Assembly (NCBI GenBank): GCA_038327685.1
Contig: JBBQLH010000080.1
Location: forward strand, 1-18,902
DNA length: 18,902 nucleotides
Direction of reading: 5' to 3'
From: DASQFQ01 sp038327685
Lineage (GTDB): Bacteria > Actinomycetota > Thermoleophilia > Solirubrobacterales > Solirubrobacteraceae
Shown here: positions 5,525 through 12,447 of the stretch, piece after piece
Numbering within the stretch: the stretch's first letter is position 1
Layout of the letters: the number at the start of each line of letters is the position of its first letter
Notes under the pieces: model-generated
Told to the model about the DNA's origin: nothing
The model's database searches: none
What the model saw: only the letters and a program-made list of their open reading frames with translations
Position numbers and translations under genes: made by a program

Positions 5525-6106
5525 GTGTCGGTGCGGACTGAGGTCCCCCCGGGCATCGCGGCGCTTGACGCGCTCGCGGGGCAGTTGCTGCTGCGCGCGG
5601 GCGTGCGCGTCGGCGTCGCCCACACGATCGTCGAGCTCGGCGCCGTGCACCGGCTGCGCCACCGGCACTTCGCCGACGTCCTCGAGCCCGACCCCTATGA
5701 CGACCACGCGCTGCAGCTCGCGGCCTGGCGCGGCACCGCGCTGGTGGCCACGATGCGGCTCGCCCTGCCCGTCCCGGGCCGCCGTCTGCCGACGGAGGAC
5801 GCGTTCGACCTCGACGTGGACCCGCGTGGCGAGGTCGTCGACGTCGGCCGCCTGCTCGTCGGCCCCGCATTCCGCGGCGATCCCTCCTATCGGGCGTGGG
5901 GCGGCCTGTTCGCGCTCGCCTGGCAGAAGGCGCGCGCCCGCAGCTACAGCGTGTTGGCGGGGGTCGCCTCGACGCCGCTGGTGCAGCGCTACCGCACGCT
6001 CGGCGTGCATGCCGAGATCCTCGGCCCGCCGCGGACGGAGGCGGGAGTGGAGCTTCTCCCCGTCCGGCTCGACCCGGGGAGGGGCAAGCCCCCGGACTGG
6101 TTCTAG
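5525..6106 (+). CDS. GNAT acyltransferase of the LuxI/FeeM (N-acyl amino acid synthase) type
   Basis: This 193-residue protein starts at a GTG with a purine-rich ribosome site, GAGGAGGAGG, a few bases upstream; an ATG at 5521 is out of frame. The N-terminal half follows the autoinducer-synthase pattern: LRHRHF (residues 44-49) for the R-x3-F pair, D56/D59 before a strand ALQLAAW, ALVATMRLAL (72-81), and VVDVGRLLVGPAFRG (104-118), equivalent to the E/D-x-GR-x-V segment. These enzymes join an acyl group from acyl-ACP or acyl-CoA to an amine (homoserine lactone, tyrosine or ornithine). The family is assigned by motif pattern, and the substrate is unknown. It is transcribed away from tRNA-Tyr, with 47 bp between them. 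It converges on rpoD, separated by a hairpin. An ordinary GNAT N-acetyltransferase is the alternative. Confidence 0.85.
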   Translation: MSVRTEVPPGIAALDALAGQLLLRAGVRVGVAHTIVELGAVHRLRHRHFADVLEPDPYDDHALQLAAWRGTALVATMRLALPVPGRRLPTEDAFDLDVDPRGEVVDVGRLLVGPAFRGDPSYRAWGGLFALAWQKARARSYSVLAGVASTPLVQRYRTLGVHAEILGPPRTEAGVELLPVRLDPGRGKPPDWF

Positions 6107-6110
6107 CGAT

Positions 6111-6135
6111 CCGCCGGGGCCCGCCGCCCCGGTGG
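6111..6135. terminator. Hairpin between convergent genes
   Basis: CCGCCGGGGC (6111-6120) pairs with GCCCCGGTGG (6126-6135) with one G-T pair and a 5-nt loop. It lies between the acyltransferase stop (6106) and the rpoD stop (6151) and can serve both strands. There is no T-run, which is common for terminators in high-GC actinobacteria. Confidence 0.55.
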
Positions 6136-6150
6136 AACGCAAGCGATGGC

Positions 6151-7347
6151 TTAGCCGGCGTCGCGGAGGCGCTGGGCCTCCGGGAGCGACTCGAGCTTCT
6201 TGAGCGTGTGGTTCTCGATCTGCCGGATGCGCTCGCGCGTGACGTTGAACGCGCGACCCACCTCCTCGAGCGTGTACGGGCGGGCGCCCGTGAGCCCGAA
6301 GCGCATCTCGATGACCTCGCGCTCGCGCTGCGGGAGGGCGTCGAGCGCCTTGCGCACGTTCTCCTTGCGCAGGTTGGTCGACGCGCTCTCGAACGGCGAC
6401 TCGGCCGACTCGTCCTCGACGAAGTCGCCCAGCTCGGACTCCTCCTCCTCGCCGATCGGCTTCTCCAGCGACACCGGCTGCTGGGCCATGCGCAGGATCT
6501 CGCGCACCTCGCGCGAGGTGCACTCCAGCTGCTTGGCGATCTCGTCCGGGGTCGGCTCGCGGCCGAGCTCCTGGACGAGCTGGCGCTCGACGTGGACGAC
6601 CTTGTTGAGCTTCTCGACCATGTGGACCGGGATGCGGATCGTCCGCCCCTTGTCCGCGATCGCGCGGGTGACCGCCTGGCGGATCCACCACGTCGCGTAG
6701 GTCGAGAACTTGTAGCCGCGGCGGTAGTCGAACTTCTCGACGGCGCGGATCAACCCCAGCGAGCCCTCCTGGATCAGGTCCAGGAACGACAGGCCGCGGC
6801 CCAGGTAGCCCTTGGCGATCGAGACGACGAGGCGCAGGTTCGCCTCGACCATCTCCTGCTTGGCGGCCAGGTCACCGCGCTCGATGCGTTGCGCGAGCGC
6901 GACCTCGCGGTCCGCGGTGAGCAGCTGGACGCGGCCGATCGACCGCAGGTAGAGGCGCAGCGAATCAAGCGACGGCTCGACCGTGAGGTCGATCTCCGGC
7001 TTGCGCGGCGCATCGGGCGTCTTCGCCTCCGGCCTGCCGGCGGCCGGCTCGAAGCGGCCTCCTTCAGACGTTGCGAGCTTGCCATCGGCGCCGACCACGT
7101 CGATGCCCTCGCCTTCGAGATAGGCGTGCAGCTCCGTGACCTGCTCCTTGGAGACCTCCACCTCTTCCAGCGCGGTGGCGATCTGCTCGAACGTCAGGAA
7201 ACCGCGCTCCTGACCTTCGGCGATGAGCGGCCTGAGTTCATCGATCTCCGTGATCGAGGCGTCGCCCGCCAGCAATACGTCTGTCTTTGTTGCCAAACCC
7301 TCATCTTCCGAGACGAACATCTCTTTCGAACGCTTCGTAGGCCTCAT
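6151..7347 (-). CDS. rpoD: Primary RNA polymerase sigma factor (sigma-70, RpoD/SigA)
   Basis: From the ATG at 7347 the protein has 398 residues. Region 1.1 is at about 31-88 and a linker at 90-122. Region 1.2 (SLDSLRLYLRSIGRVQLL) begins at about 126, and region 2 covers 165-240 with DLIQEGSLGLIRAVEKFDYRRGYKFSTYATWWIRQA. Region 3 spans 245-320, and region 4 spans 327-390 with LPQREREVIEMRFGL and the -35 recognition helix TLEEVGRAFNVTRERIRQIE. The presence of region 1.1 and the complete 2.4/4.2 set mark a housekeeping sigma factor that directs transcription from -10/-35 promoters. The start is uncertain: an upstream GTG at 7395 (6 nt after a TAAACC box, so possibly leaderless) and a downstream ATG at 7320 are alternatives, and none has a strong ribosome site. 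The gene diverges from folE2. Confidence 0.96.
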   Translation of the reverse strand: MRPTKRSKEMFVSEDEGLATKTDVLLAGDASITEIDELRPLIAEGQERGFLTFEQIATALEEVEVSKEQVTELHAYLEGEGIDVVGADGKLATSEGGRFEPAAGRPEAKTPDAPRKPEIDLTVEPSLDSLRLYLRSIGRVQLLTADREVALAQRIERGDLAAKQEMVEANLRLVVSIAKGYLGRGLSFLDLIQEGSLGLIRAVEKFDYRRGYKFSTYATWWIRQAVTRAIADKGRTIRIPVHMVEKLNKVVHVERQLVQELGREPTPDEIAKQLECTSREVREILRMAQQPVSLEKPIGEEEESELGDFVEDESAESPFESASTNLRKENVRKALDALPQREREVIEMRFGLTGARPYTLEEVGRAFNVTRERIRQIENHTLKKLESLPEAQRLRDAG

Positions 7348-7380
7348 GCCTTGCGAGGCGTTCCTGCCTCTATGTCTGGG

Positions 7381-7413
7381 TGGAAGAACTTCCACTTCGC
7401 GGTTTAGACCGCG
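7381..7413. promoter_or_regulatory. Two adjacent palindromes upstream of rpoD
   Basis: TGGAAG-AA-CTTCCA (7381-7394) and CGCGGT-TTAG-ACCGCG (7398-7413) are perfect inverted repeats 3 bp apart. They overlap a possible leftward promoter (TTATTG, 17 bp, TAAACC). They could be operators or, if transcribed, a 5' leader hairpin. I recognise no regulator's motif. The rest of 7348-7579 shows no gene. Confidence 0.35.
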
Positions 7414-7566
7414 TAGGGCCGGGCAATAAAGGCCTCAATCGGTGCCGGGCCGGAGGCTGCCCTGTGCCGTCGTCCTGCTTTGTAGCACGGAAATCCGAGC
7501 TCGCCTTGGAAAAACCTTGGGGCATCGGGGTCGCCTTTTGGGCGCTGGGCCGGACAAACGGGCCAG

Positions 7567-7579
7567 TACCCTTGCCCAT
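7567..7579 (+). promoter_or_regulatory. -10 box for a leaderless folE2 transcript
   Basis: TACCCT (7567-7572, TAnnnT) lies 7 nt before the folE2 ATG, and no ribosome site precedes that ATG. This spacing puts the transcription start at the start codon, as in many actinobacterial leaderless genes. No good -35 box is seen. Confidence 0.35.
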
Positions 7580-8581
7580 ATGGACGAATATCCGAGTGCT
7601 CCGATCGCCGTCGAGGACGTCCAGGCCCGAGCGCCCGCCCTCTCGCTCTCGCTGTCACGTGTGGGCGTCACCGGGGTCGAGAAGGTCATCCGCATCCGCC
7701 AGGACGGGGTCGAGCAGCTGTTCTCCGCCCAGCTCGAGTGCTTCGTCGACCTCGGCCCCCGCCAGAAGGGCGCCCACATGTCGCGCTTCGAGGAGGTGGT
7801 CAACGACGCGATCGGCGAGGTGATCCTCGGCGAGTGCAGCTTCCGCGCCGAGACGCTCGCCCAGCACATCGCCGAGAAGGTGCGCGAGCGCCAGGACGCG
7901 CAGACGGCCGAGGTGACGATCACCGCCCGCTATCCGGAGCACAAGCCGGCGCCCGTCTCGGGCATCCTGACGCAGGAGATCTACACGCTGCACGGCTCGG
8001 CCGTCGCCGGCCCCACCGGCACGCGGCGGCTGATCGGCGTCACCGCCGCCGGGATGACCGCCTGCCCGTGCGCGCAGGAGCTGGTTCAAGCGTCCTCGCG
8101 CGAGCGGATGGTCGAGCAGGGGTTCTCCGACGACGAGATCGAGCGCGTCTTCGCGTCCGTGCCCGTCGCGACCCACAACCAGCGCGGGCTCGGCACGCTG
8201 CGCGTCGGCTGCCCGGAGAGCTGCGACGCCGACATCGACGCGCTCCGGCTCGTGGAGATCGTCGAGGCCTCGATGTCCTCGGAGATCTACGAGCTCATGA
8301 AGCGCTCCGACGAGGCCGCGGTGGTGGAGAAGGCCCATCGCCGGCCGCGCTTCGTCGAGGACTGCGTGCGCGAGATGATCGCCGGGGTCGTCGCCGCCTT
8401 CCCGGACCTCGGTGATGACGCCTTCGTCTCCGGCCGCCAGGAGAACCTCGAGTCGATCCACCAGCACAACGTCGTGGCCGAGCGCTTCGGTCTGCTCGGC
8501 GAGCTGCGCTCAGAGCTCGCGACGGGCGAGTCCGCCTCGCATCACGTCTCGATGCGTGAGTGGCTCGACGGGACGACCTGA
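7580..8581 (+). CDS. folE2: GTP cyclohydrolase IB (FolE2/MptA)
   Basis: This 333-residue protein converts GTP to 7,8-dihydroneopterin triphosphate, the first step of folate synthesis (known family role), using a metal other than the obligate zinc of FolE1. Visible signatures are the metal-binding CPC motif within MTACPCAQEL (C162 and C164), H199 in VPVATHNQRG, and the late RQENLESIHQHNVVAE segment (287-301) with conserved Glu and His. Length is slightly above the usual 260-310, with a short N-terminal extension. The ATG at 7580 is preferred over the frame's earlier GTG or ATG codons because homology starts near residue 10 and a -10 box sits 7 nt upstream. Its last 40 bp overlap the 3' end of pgsA on the other strand. 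FolE2 often replaces or backs up FolE1 under zinc limitation; no Zur site is recognised here. Confidence 0.93.
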   Translation: MDEYPSAPIAVEDVQARAPALSLSLSRVGVTGVEKVIRIRQDGVEQLFSAQLECFVDLGPRQKGAHMSRFEEVVNDAIGEVILGECSFRAETLAQHIAEKVRERQDAQTAEVTITARYPEHKPAPVSGILTQEIYTLHGSAVAGPTGTRRLIGVTAAGMTACPCAQELVQASSRERMVEQGFSDDEIERVFASVPVATHNQRGLGTLRVGCPESCDADIDALRLVEIVEASMSSEIYELMKRSDEAAVVEKAHRRPRFVEDCVREMIAGVVAAFPDLGDDAFVSGRQENLESIHQHNVVAERFGLLGELRSELATGESASHHVSMREWLDGTT

Positions 8582-9129
8582 GGCGGCGGCGGTCCCTCCT
8601 CGGCGAGCAGGTTGCGCAGCCGGTAGAAGTAGTCGGCCCCGGAGAGCACGGTGATCGCCACCGTGACGTAGACGAGGATGTCGACCCAGCGCGCCGGGCG
8701 ATCGACCCAGATCAGCGCCAGCACCATCGCGACCTGGGTCGTCGTCTTGAGCTTGCCCCAGACGCTGGCGGAGATGACGTGGCCCTGCTCCACTGCGAGC
8801 ATCCGCAGGCCGGTGACCGCGAACTCGCGCGCGATGATCACCATCGCCACCCATGCGTCGAGGCGGTAGAGGGCGACGAGCGAGACGAGCGCGGCGGTGA
8901 TCAGCAGCTTGTCGGCGAGCGGGTCCATCAGCTTGCCGAACGCGGTCACCATCGAGCGGCGGCGCGCGAGCCAGCCATCGAGCGCGTCCGTGGCCGAGGC
9001 GGCGATGAACACGAGGGCGGCGAGCAGGTCGGACTCCGGCAGCGTCGAGAGCAGCACCGCCACCAGCACGGGGATCAGCGCGACGCGGACGAGCGTGAGG
9101 ATGTTGGCCGCGTTGAGCTCGACGGACAT
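8542..9129 (-). CDS. pgsA: CDP-diacylglycerol--glycerol-3-phosphate 3-phosphatidyltransferase
   Basis: This 195-residue membrane protein transfers the phosphatidyl group from CDP-diacylglycerol to glycerol-3-phosphate, giving phosphatidylglycerol phosphate. The full CDP-alcohol phosphotransferase motif is present: D48-x2-D51-G52-x2-A55-R56-x8-G65-x3-D69-x3-D73. About five to six hydrophobic segments follow, from VRVALIPVLVAVLL near the N-terminus to VTVAITVLSGADYFYRL near the C-terminus. The ATG at 9129 shares one base with the stop of the upstream secreted-protein gene (TGATG), so the two are translationally coupled. The C-terminus overlaps folE2 in the convergent direction. PgsA is chosen over other family members because the N-terminus (NAANILTLVRV) is typical of it. 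Confidence 0.93.
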   Translation of the reverse strand: MSVELNAANILTLVRVALIPVLVAVLLSTLPESDLLAALVFIAASATDALDGWLARRRSMVTAFGKLMDPLADKLLITAALVSLVALYRLDAWVAMVIIAREFAVTGLRMLAVEQGHVISASVWGKLKTTTQVAMVLALIWVDRPARWVDILVYVTVAITVLSGADYFYRLRNLLAEEGPPPPQVVPSSHSRIET

Positions 9130-10508
9130 CAGCGCGTCGCGCCGCAGCGGCGGACGCGCAGGCGCAGCGTCCGCGCCTTGCCGCGGCGCGGGGTGACCCG
9201 GACGGGGATCCGCGCGTGCCGGCGGCGCATCTCGTAGCTCGCGCGGAAGCGTGTGCGGAAGCCGCGGCGGGCCCCGCGGGCGCGGCCGAAGCGGGCGCGG
9301 CGCAGGACCGTCTGCGGCGCGACGCGGCGGTTGCCGCGCGCGGCCTCGACGACGAGCGAGAGCTTGTCGCCGTCGCAGACGCTGCGGACCTGCACGCGCG
9401 CCTGCTTGAAGCGGCGGCGCGCGACGGCGGCCGAGCGCGGGCTGAAGCGCGCGACCCGGATCGACTTGTCGCCGAGCGAGAGGTCGACGGCCGCCGCGCC
9501 GCGGCCGTCGCTCGCCATGGCGGCTTCGAGGTGGTCGGGATAGTCGGGGTAGTGCGCGACCGTCACGAGCGATGACCACAGCAACCCGCCGTCGGTCGAG
9601 GTCGCGTAGTCGAGGCGGTAGGCCGAGCCCGGATAGGCGATGAGCGCGGTCAGGCGCCCCTTCGCGTTGCCGAGCAACTGGAAGTCGACGTTGTTGACGG
9701 AGGGCCCGATCGGCACCGGCGGCGACCAGGCCGCCCCCTCGAGGCGCTGCACGAACAGCGAGCCCGCGGGCTCGGACGACGGCTCGAGCATCACGGCGAA
9801 GCCGCTCGGGAGCCCGGCGACCTGTGGCTGGCGCGCGACCGCCGGGTCGATCTGCTGCCAGGCGGCCGGGTCGTTGGGGTTGGCGCCCGGAGCCAGGCGG
9901 AAGGCGTGCGTCTTGGCGGCATCCGAACCGGCCGAGAGGACCGCGTCGCCCGACACCGCGACGTCGTTGAAGACGCCCTCGAGGAATGGCCCGAGCGGGC
10001 TGCCCTCGGCGCGAGCGTCGGCGCCGGCGGGCGAGAACAGGCCACTGCGCAGCGTCGTCGGCCCGTCGACGAGCGCGACGCGCCCGCCCGCCCCCTGGAC
10101 ACCCTCCGCGAACGCCTCGCCGGAGATCCGCACCGCCGGCCCGAACGTGCGCCCGCCGTCCACGGAGCGGGCGAGGAAGGAGAACGCGCCGCCGAGGTTC
10201 GTGCGCGGCATGATCACGTCGACGACGTTCGGCGCCGGCAGCAGCACGCTGACGCGCGAGCGGTTGTAGCCGTTGCCCGGGAACGGGACCGTCACGTTCG
10301 AGGCGCAGCGGGTCGAGCGCGGCGGCAGGACGCAGAGCTGGGCCGCGTCGCCGGGCTCGTCGGTGTGGACCTGCCAGCCGACGTAGGTCGTCCCGCCGTC
10401 ATCGACCGCGACGCCGGCGTTCTGCCCCGCGCCGACGCTGAACGGGGCGGCCTGGGCGGCCGGAGCGAGCCCGAGGAGGAGCAGGACGGCAGGCAGTACG
10501 CGCCTCAC
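9129..10508 (-). CDS. Secreted sialidase-like beta-propeller protein with basic C-terminus
   Basis: This 459-residue protein starts at a GTG followed by a typical Sec signal (RR, then VLPAVLLLLGLAP, cleavage after AQA at about residue 20). Two Asp-box motifs are visible, SVDGGRTF (115-122) and STDGGLLW (304-311), which sit in the turns of sialidase-type propellers. The intervening repeats of glycine-rich strands fit the same fold. The catalytic Arg triad and Tyr of sialidases are not evident, so enzymatic activity is doubtful. Residues about 360-459 are very basic (RRRFKQARVQVRS, RRARFGRARGARRG) and may bind cell wall polymers or be a Thermoleophilia-type C-terminal domain. It starts 10 bp after the broken oxidoreductase and overlaps pgsA by one base, so it may share the long leftward operon. 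Function unknown. Confidence 0.8.
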   Translation of the reverse strand: MRRVLPAVLLLLGLAPAAQAAPFSVGAGQNAGVAVDDGGTTYVGWQVHTDEPGDAAQLCVLPPRSTRCASNVTVPFPGNGYNRSRVSVLLPAPNVVDVIMPRTNLGGAFSFLARSVDGGRTFGPAVRISGEAFAEGVQGAGGRVALVDGPTTLRSGLFSPAGADARAEGSPLGPFLEGVFNDVAVSGDAVLSAGSDAAKTHAFRLAPGANPNDPAAWQQIDPAVARQPQVAGLPSGFAVMLEPSSEPAGSLFVQRLEGAAWSPPVPIGPSVNNVDFQLLGNAKGRLTALIAYPGSAYRLDYATSTDGGLLWSSLVTVAHYPDYPDHLEAAMASDGRGAAAVDLSLGDKSIRVARFSPRSAAVARRRFKQARVQVRSVCDGDKLSLVVEAARGNRRVAPQTVLRRARFGRARGARRGFRTRFRASYEMRRRHARIPVRVTPRRGKARTLRLRVRRCGATR

Positions 10509-10518
10509 CCGGGGGATG

Positions 10519-11362
10519 CTAAAGCGCTACGCCCGCCCGGGCGTCCTCGAGCACCGCCATCGCCGCGTTGCGGCCGTTGAGGGCGATCACGCCGCCCGCC
10601 GGATGCGTCGCGGCACCGCAGAGATAGAGCCCCGGCAGCGGCGTCCGCGCCGGTAGCCGGTGCTTCCACATCTGGTCGGGCATCGTCTCGCCCTGGAAGA
10701 TGTTGCCGCCGGTGAGGCAGATGCGCGCCTCGATGTCGGGCGGGCCCAGCACCTCGTGGTGCTCGAGGCAGGCCTCGAAGTCGGGCGCGAAGCGGGCGAT
10801 CAGGTCGATGAACTCGCGCGCGACCTCGTCGCGCCTGGTGTCCCAGTCGAAGTCGTAGGGGACGTGTCGCGCTCCCCGGTGCGCAGGCGGAGGCGGATCG
10901 AGTCGAAGAGGTGCTCGTAGGCCCAGTAGCCGGCTTGGTCCTTCGCCGAGACCTTCAGCGCGTCGAGGTCGGCCTGCGTGCGGGCGTCGTCGACCCACTG
11001 GCCGAAGGACGTGCCGTCCTCGAACGGGACCCAGAGGTTGGGGTCGGCGAGGTGGACGTGGAGGCCGCGTCGGTTCAGCGCGAGCTCCCGGATCACGATG
11101 TCGTCGAGCAGGCCGACGACGTACGCGCACGGCTCACGATGTAGCCGGGGTCGGCGAACGGCCGCTCGAGCGTGCACGCGCCGCCAAGCCGCTCGCGGCG
11201 CTCGAGCACGAGCACGGACTGGCCCGCGCGGGCGAGGTAGGCCGCGCAGGTCAGGCCGTTGTGGCCCTCGCCGACGACGACCGCATCCCAGTCGCGGGCG
11301 GCGAGCTCCTTGACCGGCGCGGGCAGCCCGACCTCGCCCAGTTGCTGCGCGATGGCGTTCAT
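10519..11362 (-). pseudogene. Broken PYROXD2-like FAD-dependent oxidoreductase (copy B)
   Basis: Pieces of one oxidoreductase lie in three frames. The ATG at 11362 begins MNAIAQQLGEVG and the FAD-binding GEGHNG (31-36), running to DPGYIVS (residue 77). A one-base loss in a C-run near 11131 shifts the frame, and the protein continues PCAYVVGLLDDIVIREL to FDSIRLRLRTGERDT. Near 10862 the sequence jumps to PYDFDWDTRRDEVA and ends with the family's C-terminal GLYLCGAATHPAGGV. Compared with the intact copy A (551 residues) about 250 central residues are absent, so the second break is a deletion, not just a frameshift. The first base overlaps the preceding synthetase gene (ATGA). A pseudogene, or an assembly fault over a real gene; either way, the sequence as given cannot make the enzyme. 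Confidence 0.85.
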
Positions 11363-12447
11363 GCGGTCTCCTTCGCGATGGCATCGACGACGACGGCGCC
11401 GTGTTCGTGGACGAGGACGGGGTTGCACTCGATCAGCTCGAGGCCGGGGATGGTCGCGAGCGCAGCCGCGAGGTGGGCGGCGGAGGGAAGGTCTGCGCTC
11501 GTGAGCAGGTCGGCGCCCTTGAGGGTTGCGAGCGCGGCCTCGATGCGCGCGGGCGTGGCGGGCAGCGGGACGACGGCGACGTCATCCAGCGACTCTGCGT
11601 AGACGCCGCCGAGGCCGATCACGAGCGCGGGCACGACGGCGTCGCGGCGCACGGCGACGATCAGCTCCGCTCCCGGAGGCAGCATCCGCTCGACGAGCAC
11701 CGCGCCGGCGCCGTTGCGACTCGCGACGGCGCGGTAGGCGGCGCGTACCTCGGGCTCGGCGGCGACGTCCAGCGCGAGCGCCGCGTCGCAGAGGCGGGCG
11801 CCGTCGCCGTCGTCCTCGATCAGCGGCGCGACCGAGCGCACGTCCGGCTCGGCGGACAGGTGCTCGACGTAGTCCGGCGTCGTCAGCACCGTCTCGTTCC
11901 CGCTCGAGATCGCCGTGTGCAGCCGCAGCCCCCGCCGGGTCGCGAGCGCGTTGACCGCGAGGTTGCCGCTCTGCGACACGAGCGCGACGTGGCCCGGCTC
12001 CCGCGGCACGAGCGCGTCGCCCCACAGCGCCGCGCGGGTATGGAGCGCGATCAGTCCGTCGCAGTTCGGCCCGCAGACGGGGAACGCGTGGCGCAGGGCC
12101 GCGTCTCGAAGCTGCTCCTCGAGCTCCGCGTTGCCGCCCTCGCCGAAGCCCGCGGCATACACCACCGCCCCGCCGCAGCCGAGCGAACCCGCTTCCTCGA
12201 TAACTGCGGGCACGCCGGCAGCCGGGATCGCGACGACGACGGCGTCGGGCACGCCGGGCAGGTCCGCGAGCGAGGGAACGCAGGGGATCCCGTGCGCCTG
12301 CGCGCGGCCCAGATTCACGCCCCAGACGTGTCCGGGGAACCTGACCGCCGCGAGGTTCAGCAGCGTCTGGCTCCCGTACGCGTCGCCGTGGTCCGTGGCT
12401 CCCACGACGGCGATCGAGCGCGGGTGGAAGAGCCGGGAGAGGTCCAC
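11359..12447 (-). CDS. NDP-forming acyl-CoA synthetase with an internal deletion
   Basis: This protein has 362 residues; the family (acetate--CoA ligase, ADP-forming, single-chain type) is usually about 680-700. The CoA-binding Rossmann domain is complete (residues 1-140, IAVVGATDHGDAYG; FPVCGPNCDG). The start of the ligase-CoA domain follows (HVALVSQSGNLAVNAL; ISSGNE). At about residue 222 (near 11784) it jumps from DGDGARLC into ALALDVAAEPEVRAAYRAV, normally near the end of the ATP-grasp domain, and ends with LIVAVRRDAVVPALVIGLGG and LELIECNPVLV. The missing part would hold the phospho-accepting His (HTG motif) and the ATP-binding lobe, so the product is probably inactive. The junction is in frame. 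The GTG start shares one base with the upstream stop (TAGTG). A remnant, a deletion or an assembly collapse are all possible. Confidence 0.8.
   Translation of the reverse strand: MDLSRLFHPRSIAVVGATDHGDAYGSQTLLNLAAVRFPGHVWGVNLGRAQAHGIPCVPSLADLPGVPDAVVVAIPAAGVPAVIEEAGSLGCGGAVVYAAGFGEGGNAELEEQLRDAALRHAFPVCGPNCDGLIALHTRAALWGDALVPREPGHVALVSQSGNLAVNALATRRGLRLHTAISSGNETVLTTPDYVEHLSAEPDVRSVAPLIEDDGDGARLCDAALALDVAAEPEVRAAYRAVASRNGAGAVLVERMLPPGAELIVAVRRDAVVPALVIGLGGVYAESLDDVAVVPLPATPARIEAALATLKGADLLTSADLPSAAHLAAALATIPGLELIECNPVLVHEHGAVVVDAIAKETA

Noticed and set aside
5896..7407. Rightward 503-residue frame over rpoD
   Set aside because: A Leu-, Arg- and Asp-rich shadow of the sigma factor gene; the leftward protein is unmistakable.
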